The notes under the pieces were generated by a model. That model was not told the origin of the DNA and made no database searches. It saw nothing but the letters and a program-made list of their open reading frames with translations. DNA of 64,000 bases from Ascaris suum (Eukaryota > Nematoda > Chromadorea > Rhabditida > Ascarididae), in the NCBI GenBank assembly GCA_013433145.1, contig CM024172.1:10378053-10442052 (forward strand), read 5' to 3'. Positions 1-14,941 of the stretch are shown in pieces (within the stretch, counting starts at the first letter, position 1; the number at the start of each line of letters is the position of its first letter). The position numbers were made by a program, and so were the translations under genes.

Positions 1-3000
1 TCGTTCAACAAGCTTTTCGGCAGCATTCCTTTAGAACACTACAAACTTCGAATGTATCGCCCTTCGCGATAGAGAAAAATTACAATACCGTGGGCTTTAA
101 TATGCAACTGTGAGTGAATACATCGTTTCCTCAAATAATCAACTCAGAAAAAAATCAACTTCACTTCAAATATTAATTATTTTATGTCACAGTTAATTCA
201 TATTTCATAACTTAAAATAATAAGACAAGAATTCTAAAATGAAATAATCGGCAATCACAATGCTGCACAAAAATATGAATGCTGCCGTAACATTCACAAA
301 GGCAGTCACATCTGCGAGCGCTCTGCCATTATATTACTTCCAAAAATTGCTAGTTCATTCCAGAGAATTGTTGAATGTAAGTAATGTGAACTAACCATAA
401 GGATTAATCATTGAAAATAATTCGTATATTCAGACAGTATAAAAGAAGGGTGGTTGGGCATTACCTTGGGCTTATGATGCTCCAAACTGTCACCACTGTA
501 AGATGCATATCAGGAAACACTACAGTAAAGCTATTTTCTAAAGAAGACAGTCGGGCGCCTTTTCTTGGCAACCTTCCTTGTTTCGTCTTTTCGTTCTCTT
601 TATCTTCCTTAATCCCCCTCCCTCCTCTTTTTTTTTACCGTACAGTTCTCTGAATTCCAATTGCTTACCTATTCATTTGCTCCTCTGCGATTCTTGCAAA
701 CGTTGCAATATGCGATGTTGATTGTAGATGAGGTAGAAAATAAGCCATTCTGGAGAGGAGTTCTTCGGCATTATGGGGCAGCGTACTCCAACAAATTCCA
801 GCCAGTATCCTCACAATATGCGACGCCCGTTCAGTTGGCCAATCTGCTTTCGATTCTGTCAAGAACTTCGCAGTCACCTCCGAGTTATGTGCACTACGTG
901 GGACAATCACCGCCACACATGACCATAAACCGTTTTCGAGTAGCGATTCAATGCCTTCATCCACATCCGTATATTCCAATAGGAATGCCCTTAACACATC
1001 AATCAATTCGACAATTTTAATATACGCAGGTGGGGCCAGATAAATCAAATAGGCTCGACTTTTAGACACAATGACATCAGTTTTCAAAAACATTGATGAT
1101 AACAGCGAATTGATTAAGCACATAAATGACTAAAAGCCATATCAAAGAAATTTCCAAACGAAAAAGAAAGTGTCTCATCAGAGCGGAGATATGGGCGAAC
1201 AAAATCATTCAATAAATTATGCAAAATGGAGATAAAATACTTGTAAACAGACATTAAAGATAGTCGACTTCTTGCTTAAAACACTAAGCCAATAACAAGA
1301 TATTCTGTGTGCTTCAATCCTCAAAGACTCTTCTCGCTCCCTGGATGGAATTACTCGGTAGCATCACCATCTACCATCTCAGGTAATCCTTCAAAAAAAA
1401 AACGCATTACCGAAGATCACTTTCGATGCTCTCCTTTGCACTGGGCAATCTCTTCAACTTGGCTACATATAACTCAACAACCGCATGACGACTCTCGTCA
1501 CGTGCATTCATACTACAACGTGCAAGCATCGCTGGTAATAATGCATCGGCCGCATCAAACTCGGCAAATATGCGAATGGCCGCTCGCATCTCCAACTACA
1601 AACATTACAATATGATAAAATTATGCAATATGCAAATTGCAATAGACATATGGAACTAAAGGATTGTTGCAAAATGAATTCGATACTGTGAACAATCGAA
1701 TTAAAGACAATCAATGCCTTGAAGCTTTATCAATTCATGCTTGCAATTCGGACGATTTAGGACATACAGCAAAGTTCATACGAATGAGCCTGTATTTGGA
1801 TAAATCTTCTGGATCAATGAGCTTTTCAAACCAGCCACTCTGTGAAAATTATGCGCACACATATAAGAAAACCTAGTTTTCATTTCCTTTTTCCCGAACG
1901 GAAAGAGGTTTGCTAACATATGAAGGTGCTAATATTATATACAAAGCGGATGAGAGTACTCCAAGCAGGAATGATAATCTCTGTAAGGAGTTTGAGGAGC
2001 AAAGGGGGAATTGAAGGGGCGGCAATCTCTGCAACGGACCACAGGGAATAGTAGATGACAACAACTGACAATTTTAAAAGCTAACAAAATCCCCAGCAAA
2101 AAATTAGTACGCGTACTAGTAAAACTGATGCAATATGCGCTTTCATAACCCCATTCATTAAGGTGAACGGATGCATCGAGAACAGAAAAAAAAACAGCGA
2201 AAAAGAAAGGAGCAGCAAAAGAGAGAGGTAAGAGCGATTCAGTGAGGGAAATATGGCATTTCTAATTGCTTTAGTTCTCATTAATGAGTTACTGACTGTG
2301 TGGGTACCATTTCAAATGTAAAGTGGAAGCACATACCTGAGCATCGAGAGCCAATTTTGTTATCGCCTCAATTTCCGAGTCGTTATTTTGCTCTCTTATA
2401 TTTCTTAACGAATGTTGAATGACTTTAACGCATAGCTTTAAACGATCTTGGTTGAAGCGTGTCGCCAAATAATCACAAATTTCAATCGCAAAATGCCTTC
2501 GTGCTACGAATTCAACTACTGTCTCATCGAATGTCCTGTAAATTAACTCTCTTACCTCGTATAATGAAAAGTAAGAATACTACAGAACACTCAAAACCGT
2601 AGGGATTTAATATCCATCACAAATAATTCCATTAAATTTTGCGGTCACTGAGCAACTGATTCATTCAGAAAATTGAAATGCAACAGCCATAACGAGATAT
2701 TCTCCCATTTGGAAAATACTGCAATCGAGCATGACGATGCTTTCGGATTTGCATACAATTCTGCTTATGGTACTCTATAAGATTCAGTTGCGCACTTTAT
2801 CTATATACAATCGTCTCGAGAGTACCGTACAACTTTCCTGATTAAATCTAACAACATAAGTTCAAAATTCAAAAGAAACCGAAACCAACCTAGCTGGTAG
2901 TAATCGCACCGCCCCTTTTTCACTGACGACAATACAAGAGGGCAGGAACTGCGAACTGGAAATTGGTATAACCCCCAGAATCCGTTCCTCTGGGAAAGGC

Positions 3001-6000
3001 GTCTCCAGTTCATCGTAGCTGGCTTCAGCAAACGAAGAAACCATCTGAAACATGTAAAACTCTTTTAAGTTCGTATCAAAACGCAACAACCAGAATAAAG
3101 CTCTACACAACCGTATTTTAGGCGTTTTCTCTTAAAAAAGTGTCGTTAGCACTCCTTCAACCACCAATCCTCTCTCCTCTGCCCCTTCCCCTTCTTTGCC
3201 TCTCTGCTTCACTTTACCGAAATCAGCGATACTGACTAATATCAATGACAGTAATACCAACAACGGCGATCTTACTGGTCTCATCTCCCCATCTCCCCTT
3301 TCAAAGGAATCTATCAACAGTGCAATAACCAATAACAGAATCCTGCAATCAACTATTAGGTAACACTGCACTTTAACTTTCCCTCCATTAAGGATGGATG
3401 AAAGATGGCAAAGAGCCTAGGCGAAGCCAAGCGAAAGACTCGACGTTTTTAGAAGCAGATGCGATTTCACTGTTTTCCGCATCCATCAACCTCCTTTCGA
3501 ACACAAGAGGACTGTTATCCGAAAATGACTTGAGTGTTGCTTCGTAACAGTGTTGTCACAGCAAACGACAAATATTACTATGCAACTTACTACTCATGCA
3601 AAAAGAGGCAGGGAAAATTTATGGTACTGAAAAGTCAAAACAGATAAAATACCTCGTTCAAAAACCGATGCAACTAAAGACTTTTCTTTATCCATATCAA
3701 CCTAACTAAGGAAGAGCCTTAGAGTAAAAATACTCGTAGATGGGAAATTCTCATGCGCTCTCTATCTGCTTCATTAACTAATCAATCGACACAATAATAT
3801 CTCCTCTGTCGCATACACCATCACCTAAGCTAATTCATTGCAAAGTATGAACCTTTCGAGGTGTTGGAAAAAAATATTCACTTCTGAGATTTTTAATCAC
3901 TTACACAAAAATCTCTAAAAAATTGATACGGATTTCATCATAGGATCATCAAAACCTATCCATGAAGATAAAGCAAAAAGTGATAATCAACCTGATAGCA
4001 ATAAATTTCTTTTGCGCTCATATCACAATTTCTTCAATTTGAATCACCTAAGATGTCAAACAAAACACTCAACTGCTTTATTTCGCTGAAATCTCGAATG
4101 CACTATGAAATATTTCAGAAAGACGATGGCATTTCTATTTTTCTATCGTTAGAAACAACTTTCACTAACACTTTGAACAATTACAATTTGTTGCGGACGA
4201 AGCAACTCTTAGTGAAAGAAATATCCTTAATTTACAATCCTCTCTTCCCTTCAATCGAACATTCTTTGTACTCATTGCACTCTCACCTACAGAGTCGAAG
4301 CATCGTTTACTGTAATCACTGAAATCGTATTTAAAATCAGTATCTACTGAGAAGATAAGATTTTAAAATGGATCCTGCACTGCGCTATTCCAATAAATAT
4401 TAGATGAAAGTTGAAAGAATTAAAGAGACCCCAAAATGGACGGCTGTCTTCACGGTAGTCTGCTGACAGATAGCAAAGATCGTATTCTCGGCCATATGTA
4501 CCAACCATGTATTTTCAGGCACATTCGCCTCACTAGACGACTGCTTCATTGAAATATCATCGAACAACTGAAATTATCGAAACGTTAGACGTTAAATCAG
4601 CAGAAATCGATATATCAACGAAAAGAATAAAATATTAATAAGGATCGACTAAGAAGAATTTCTTGTTCCTTCTTCATAATCATAAATTAATCCTTTGATG
4701 AATAATTCCTTATTATACACAAGTAAATATAACTCAATTAACATTTCTATTGATGGCATATAACCTCAATAACACAATAACGGATGTATATAGACTAAGG
4801 GAAATTAAATGTCACCCAAAATCATCGTTTAAAAAACTCTTATTACAAAAAAGTATGGTGACTTAAAGAAATCGAACATGCTTCTCATAAAATGATATCG
4901 ACATTAGCCAAATATGATATCGCCGTCTTGCTTTCCAACACAAAGGTCTCAATGGGAAGCATAAAGTAGTAATGATGGCAGCAAAAGGAAGAAATGATTT
5001 CTAGAATCGCGTCATATCAATGTGCCCATTTTATAAAATCGCTTTTAGCAAATTTTTATCCATTGCCTTTGCAACTCGACTCAAATATGAACGCCTGAAA
5101 GGTAATCGCCGATGGAAATACTCACTCTCTATGGAACCAGATTCCCTAAGATCTCCCTTCACAATGACAATCTGGGGCAATAAGCAAATGAAGCATATAC
5201 CTGCACTTTGTGCTGATCGATGCATAATAAGCATAGTTTGCCATCTTGCGTTGTAGATAACCGTGCCGCAGTTTTATGCAACTGCTCTAGTTCTGAGGGT
5301 ATTACATCTCCAAGTGTTTCACGAAGGCTTCGACCTTCACTTTCCAAAGGCACTATCCACTGCGCACCCGTAAATCCAGTGACCTGACAATAATATCAAT
5401 AATATTCCATGCAAATAAGATTCCACCGTATTTGTGTTTCTTTTAATCAACAGGTATGAAATAATTTAGCTCATACATATTTGGCAACTTTCACTACGTG
5501 TTTGGACGAATTCTAACCTTGGATTTAATTCATAAAACGACAGCCATAATTATTAATCGAAGAACTCACAATAAAGTAACGTTGGTGAGCCAAAATGCCA
5601 CATAGTATGAGGGTTTGTTCCTCTTTTCAAGCATGTTTCACAAACTTACAAAAATATACAGCAATGTGATGAAGTTAACACTCGATTTGCGTTCACGTAT
5701 GGTATTTTAGGATTATGAGTCGTGACAGTTGAAGCTACTAAATCTCGTTCCGAAGCTACTAAATCTCGTTCCCACAGACACTTGAGTGAGGAGTTCCAGG
5801 TAGTTCAGTATCCACCCGGAAGGAAGTAACGCATCAACATCGATTAATAAACACATTGATTAGAGGCAAATGAATATTCGACAAAACATAAACTATTTCA
5901 TGTAAGGTCGACGCCCAAAGGTCTGAATGCATAATGCTACTGACATTCCAGTTTTCAAACGATTATTCAAGTAATCGAAATTTACCTGCGGACATAACAT

Positions 6001-9000
6001 ATAACGTAGAGTTGAAATATGAACTTAAACAGTCCTATATACTTGAATATCTTTTTATTAAGGAAGCCGTTTTCATAACCGTGACATATTTTTTACTGGA
6101 AGCAAAGAAACAATTTTTGGGGAACAACAGCGAAAAGCAGTAAGGAAATAACCTCCAGTGGATATGTATAACTTCGGGATTATACATATCCACCGGAAAC
6201 TATTTCCAAGACGCGGTAATAATGCTCCTCTGTTAAAAAAGCAGTGCAACTCTTCCATAATCACCAACGGAGCTGGAAATATGGAATGAAAATAGGAAGG
6301 AAGAAAAGCGAAACAACGTCACACCCCCCACCCCCCCCCCCCCCCAACATTAAAGAAGTGTGGACGTTGGTCACATTTTTCTGAACTATTGAAAGATTGA
6401 CCTTCTATTCCAGAGGATAATGGCCTTTGATTTTTCGCTGCTTCGGATATCCTCAAGAGGGAAACGCGATGATTTTAAGGCAAAACATTAGAAAAAGCAA
6501 TGAAAGAAATACTATCGCGCGAGAATTATGTTTGAATCAGCGAGTAGATAAGACATAGATGTAAAGATTTGGTGAAATAATAACGAATGAATTGAATATG
6601 ATAAAAAGAAGAAGCAACTGCTGGAAGTAAAATGCGGCAAGATGATAAGTTGAGCTGCAAAAAATAATATTTTGATATAACATAAGAATGACATTTGAAA
6701 TTTGATGAACTTCATTTAAGCCAATATCGTCCATTTCACTCGATCATTTCATCGCTCCCTTCTTAACCCTCAAATTAACCAGCCAAATTTCCGACAGTAT
6801 GATTTTTGATGTCCCGCATTCGCAAACAATTTTTTGCAAACACTATCACTTGAAAGGTTCGCTAAACGCAAACATTACCGTTAGCCTCACATTTCCGATA
6901 TTGCGACGGAAAGTATTGCGTTCCGGCGAACAAGCCAGCCCCAAATATAGGAAGGTATTTAAGGTCTTCTAAATTTTCAAAAACCAATATTGAATACTTC
7001 ACTCATCGATTGGCTTGGTCGCTTGCGAAAAAAAACTTTCAGCTATGAATTTAAAGGTGCATTTGTCTACAGGATTTCAAATACTGCTACTCCTTTTCTG
7101 CTTGTATATGTGAACTAGTGCCAAGGCATCATGGGTGGCATCCAAAAGTCGAACAAAAGCTAGGTAAGATAGTGCGTATGAATGACGACGTACAATAAAC
7201 GCACTTATATTTGGAGCAGTCCTCGGATCGATGAAGACGGCTTCTCAATGAGCAACTCGGTTGCAATAATTGCAACAGCTCGACATTTTGCAAACTCCCC
7301 TCCCTTCCTCCTTATCGAGTTCGAAAGAGTGGTTGAACGCCACACATGATGAGCTCAAACTTTAAAATTAAACATCAAAAAGGCGGATAAATGGGGTAAT
7401 ACTTTTTAACAAATAGCAACAAACCAGTAAGTGTACGCTGTTCGATGTTACGAACGTCTCAATATTATGAACGCTTTGCGGAGCTCCCAGCCCAACCGAA
7501 AGCTTCCGTGATGTTAAGTCGATTATAAAAATTTGCCCAGCCTGAAATCAAATGTCCAAATATCACAATTCAAAGTACCATAAACGACTGATTCTTTTAG
7601 AATCGACAATCTAGGGTTGAGTGCCCACGTTAACACATTTAACCATTCTTTGAAAAAACAATTTCAAATTATTCTCCTCTACTATACAATCAGGAAGTCT
7701 TCAATTTTAGATCTGCCTTAACAAATGGAAATGAAATACGGACGATTGTTTCATGCTTCACCTGACCTAAGCAGATCCCATTTCGGACTGCGCATCAATC
7801 TCCCTTCCTCCATCACCCCCCCCCCCCCCTTTACCATTAACCCTTTAGATGCATCCATCATTTCAAGGAAATGAATGTGATGATGAATTTTCGAATTACA
7901 AATGAAAGTATTAAATGGAGGACAATTGTAGAAGTTATAAAGAATACTGCACCATCCATGTCAGGTTCGCATCTTTGTATACCAAACTTCATATGTCGCT
8001 TAATTTGCACTCACGTCTAGTTGCTTCAAAAATTTGATGGTATTTATATGCGTTTTTAAGTGGAGTGCAGAAACCCTGTCTTAGTGGAAAATTTGTAAAG
8101 CAGTGCATAACAATTAAACGATAACCTTGTTGCTGTAAATGAGGAAAGGTCTCTTCGAGTAGAGGGCATTATAACAAAGCGCTGAAGTAGGTGTCCTGAA
8201 GCAGTCGCCTTCATTTGTCTCAACTTCAATCAGCGCCAACGTATCGTCCGCTATGATACCTTCACAACCCCATGGAACATCCTACAAATATCGACCCTTT
8301 ACAGCAAATATACTTTAAAACCATATATAACATATAGAAATCAATGGAAACGTGAGCGGTGATAAAAACATCACCCAAAAGAACCAGGTAGCACTGCAGA
8401 AAAATATACTTTAAAACCATATAAAAAAAAATGTTTGCCATTTTGCTGATATTCTTTCATAGATAAGAACTAGCATCATCCATCACTTCCATTTTGTAAA
8501 CTTCAGGGTCACGACTACAATCTATCCTGCATGCTGACAGATCTATGATGCTTTCACTAGCCACAAAAAACAGAAAACTACAAAGATGAAACTTGACGAG
8601 TGCATCTTCCATCATAAAGTGGTGGTAGAGCCCACACCAACTTTAGCATCAATTAATTCTCTATAGTTACTGCAAATTTCAAAAACAACCTATGACCATG
8701 ACTGCGCAAAATTTTCGCAAAAAACCTCTTAAAACGAATCATTCGGCTAAAACAGGTATTTTCAGCAAGGAAGTTCTATAATGGTCAATGATTGAAGAAA
8801 CATGCACTACTACGAAATTTGCGTTGCCTTTAGATGTCACCAAAAGCAAGAGAGATATTAATCTCTCCACTTCCGCTTGTATGATTCAGTAAAAAAGTGC
8901 TCATCAAATCCGATTCAATAAATTTGCTTAAGTAAAGCTTGGAAAGTCCCATAAGCGACGACTCTCTAAGCACTTATTCAATCTTTATATGTAAATATTA

Positions 9001-10290
9001 ACCAAGATATGTGACTGCTCTAAACGTGCGCATGTGACAGCTTTCTAAACATTCGCTAAACCTCTATATGGGATGCTTCTCTAACCATTCAACACCATAC
9101 ACACTATGCCAATGAAAGCACACTAGATGGTCGCTTTTCTTTTTTGAAGTGCAAAGTTGGTTGAAATTTCAGGGATTTCAGAAAATAACAAATTCATTTC
9201 GTCGACTATAACTTGAAGTTCTGGAAAATTTGTTTATGAAGTGCGATTTGTTTCTTTGAGTTCCAGATCTTAAGATATCCATTAGATTATGAGTGTGTGT
9301 GAAATCTCAGTAGAGTCTCAAAGGCGTGCTCAGTATTCCCCTCAGTTACACAAGTGCACCGCTCCAGTGATATTCGCAAAAAAGACAACGTAATTCATAT
9401 ACCTATTTGTGTAAGTTACTCGAACTCATTCAAAAATCTTTGTATTGCAAAATTATATGAAAAGAAGATTAAGTACGAGATGACGAGCATGCCAACTAAA
9501 ACGATCACAATATGCAGCGCAAATCCAAGATTTTTCTCGGAAAGTTCCAAACGCTTGGGATGAAATAATAAAGAGAAAAAGAGAACACTTACAAGGAGCA
9601 TTTTAATAGGAACGAGCAATACGTTGCCATTGGCAAGTATAAGCGCGATACAACTCGCATCCGGTATCAAACATAATGCAGCTGCATCAGCCCATTCGGG
9701 TGCTAAATCCTTTATTGCCACCACCTTATGTTTTGGTGCGCCTCCACGGGCACTGTACTCAATTCGTAGATCACCTGAATTGCGTAGAGATTATGAAAAC
9801 AATAGCTGGCACTAAGCAAATGCTTCAAAGTTAATCAAAATGCTGTATTTGAAGGTTGCAAAAGATTTTTAATAATTCACTGGCGTTCCTCTACGATTAT
9901 ATGATATTAATATAAGCAATACTACAAGAAAGGTATGCTATATTTTCTAGTATTTACATTGCTAGGTGGGCATTTTCTTTAGACGAGTACCACATTGCGG
10001 AGTCAATACAAACATGGCAAAAATGCTATCAACGAGCGTTGATGGATATATCGCATAATGTTTATACGTGATATGGTAGCACTTTTCAATGATAACTTTA
10101 AAAAAAAAATTCAAAAGAGCGGACAGGAATAAATTTAAGCGCAATGAAATATAAAAGTAAGCCTACCATGTGAAGTGAGAAGTACAATAAGAATAAAATT
10201 CTGCTCGGAAATAAACGTGAAGCCGAGCACCGTCTCATCACTTCTCAACAAATCCCCACTGCTATCTTCACGTTGCCATTTGTAGAACAT
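1..10290 (-). CDS. Multi-exon gene for a probable beta-propeller/alpha-solenoid protein (3' end outside window)
   Basis: I read 14 exons in transcription order: 10290-10167, 9774-9593, 8281-8126, 7541-7425, 6968-6879, 5383-5201, 4567 to about 4430, 3044-2890, 2535-2337, 1839-1768, 1595-1411, about 1058-669, 495-465 and 38-1. Together they give about 687 residues and continue past base 1. Reading phase is kept across nearly all junctions. The start ATG at 10290 has an in-frame TGA directly upstream. Residues 1 to about 380 are beta-rich with repeated short hydrophobic strands (for example ALILANGNVLLVPIK, AGQIFIIDLTSRK, CIVVSEKGAVRLLP), like blades of a propeller. From about residue 385 the chain is helical (FVARRHFAIEICDYLATRF and later helices), like an alpha-solenoid. 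This architecture is typical of coat, tethering and nuclear-pore scaffold proteins. I could not assign a family. Weak points are the donor of exon 7 (4430 or 4454) and the acceptor of exon 12 (a poor AAAAG at 1058). Confidence 0.85.
5731..5772. repeat. Perfect tandem duplication of a 21-bp unit
   Basis: Two identical head-to-tail 21-base copies at 5731-5751 and 5752-5772 (unit begins GAAGCTACTAAATC). They lie in an intron of the propeller gene. The identity suggests a recent slippage event. Confidence 0.9.
6144..6207 (-). repeat. 64-nt near-perfect hairpin inside intron 5 of the propeller gene
   Basis: Arms 6144-6171 and 6180-6207 are 28 nt each with an 8-nt loop at 6172-6179. They differ at four positions, all transitions. 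Read as RNA from the minus strand, the sense strand of the host gene, all four differences become G-U pairs and the stem is unbroken. Read from the plus strand they are A-C mismatches. Size and position fit a microRNA-like precursor, but a small mobile-element remnant is equally possible. Confidence 0.8.
6324..6345. repeat. Poly-C tract (C6 A C15)
   Basis: A run of six and then fifteen C residues separated by one A, on the plus strand, in intron 5 of the propeller gene. It is unexpected in such AT-rich DNA. The G-rich complement lies on the transcribed RNA-like strand of the gene. Confidence 0.95.
7816..7829. repeat. Poly-C tract (C14)
   Basis: Fourteen C residues on the plus strand in intron 3 of the propeller gene. 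It belongs to a set of four such tracts in the window. Confidence 0.95.
8305..8422. repeat. 22-bp direct repeat pair in an intron
   Basis: The segment AATATACTTTAAAACCATAT and its flanking bases occur at 8305-8327 and again at 8402-8422. Both copies are in the intron between exons 2 and 3 of the propeller gene. No function is apparent. Confidence 0.8.
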
Positions 10291-13371
<3,081 letters not shown>

Positions 13372-13772
13372 TCATTGCCTATGTTCACACTCAACCTTAC
13401 AACCGTCCAACCCTTCTACTTCAGCATCACCACGACATCGCTCTTCCTTGCTGTACAACCGCATGCCTCCGAAATCATAGAGCATCGCACTGTCGCTTAG
13501 TCGTCTGAAGCCTCATCCCACCTTTTTACCAATGCACATTAAACAGTTCCAAAATCGTGTACCACCATTCACCTAGCATAACTGTGATTCATAACAATAC
13601 CGTAAAGAAATTCGTTAGCCCTATCCAACCATCGCAGCTTTGAGCTACGAATGAATACGGAGTATTCGAGCTTGTTATTTTCTGAGACGGTTTTTTTGTG
13701 ATTTGTCCCGACAATAAAGTACTCTTTATTCATAAAGTGTACTGGACGAATGATCTGGTTTAGGAGATCCAT
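13372..13772 (-). CDS. Possible small two-exon gene, 107 residues
   Basis: Exon 1 is 13772-13573 and exon 2 is 13495-13372, with a 77-base intron (GTGAAT...CTAAG). The junction restores frame and makes a Ser codon. An acceptor-like TTTATAG lies about 46 bases upstream of the ATG and could be a trans-splice site. The product has a helical N-terminal half (LRWLDRANEFLYGIVMN) and a C-terminal part with three Cys spaced C-x11-C-x3-C near the stop. No signal peptide is evident. No family is recognised. Exon 2 sits in a GC-richer patch, where open frames are commoner by chance. A donor-like AAG/GTTGAG before the stop might extend the gene. Confidence 0.3.
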
Positions 13773-13966
13773 TAGACGAATATTTTCAAGGTGACAGCCG
13801 TCAAGTGGAATAAATCATACTATAAAGTGGGTAACTTCGATAACCGGTTAAACAAACTTAGATAACCTGTGCATTTGTTTAAGCACAATGGATTAATTTC
13901 ACAACGAAATTACTCATGCGTTAAATGCATATGACACATTTAACTTTACTCCATCAAATATGTAAT

Positions 13967-13998
13967 GTTTTTCTTTCTTTCTTTCTTTCTTTTTTTTT
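13967..13998. repeat. (CTTT)n followed by T-rich tract
   Basis: Four to five CTTT units run into a T9 tract on the plus strand. It is a simple repeat in the spacer between two minus-strand gene candidates. Confidence 0.9.
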
Positions 13999-14941
13999 AA
14001 TATTTGCGTATTTCCTAATGAACCATATCGGATTCGTTTTTGCCTCGATGAATATAATTGCGCATCAAAAAGATTCTATCTATTCCCTCAGTGGAAAATG
14101 GATTGCAATTAAAAAGAAAAACTTCGAAAGACCGATGCAGTGATGTGCCATAATATGAAATTTTTAGAGCATGAATATTTACGCCTTATATTTATTAATG
14201 ATTGTAAGTTTTTTAAAAAAAAACATATTGATTGTTTTATTTGAATCTGATTTCAGGCAACGATAATACATTTTTAAACGTTTATCAAATTTAGCGTTGA
14301 AAACGATAATGATAAAATACAATAGAATGTATAGAAATGATCATATGAACGGCGGAGTGTAATCATTAATAATTTCAACAAATTAGCCGTATAATATCAG
14401 AACAACTCTTAAGTTGGGTCATATTTGGTTCAGTAAATATTCCCACTGTCCACTTTCAAGTGAATATTACTGGAAGCCCCTAAAAAACCGACCATCTCAG
14501 TGATTAGCATCTCAATCGGCATTCCACAAGATATACAAACATATATGTTGTATATTAGCAGCATGATTGAATCAACAATACGGAGATGAAATCTTTTCGA
14601 ATATTAAAAAAAAATAAGTCAACAAAACTTCTCAAAACAACTGCAATTCTCAGATGCAATTTCAGCAACGAAATTTGTATGCATAGATGGCACATATACG
14701 CACGGATACCAACAGTTATTGAATAAGTCGATAATGTAGAGAAATGTATCACTGAGGCAAAAATATCTCAAGAAATTCGAAGAATTGTAGTTTGATATTC
14801 TTGTTAGTATACAATACTTTATAAAAACATTTCTATATCCGTATATTTTGTCGATGAGCATCAATTCTCGACACAATAGATATATGATTCCTTAGCCTAT
14901 ATGATTGAGCTTTCCAATAACCACATGTTCACATTCATATA

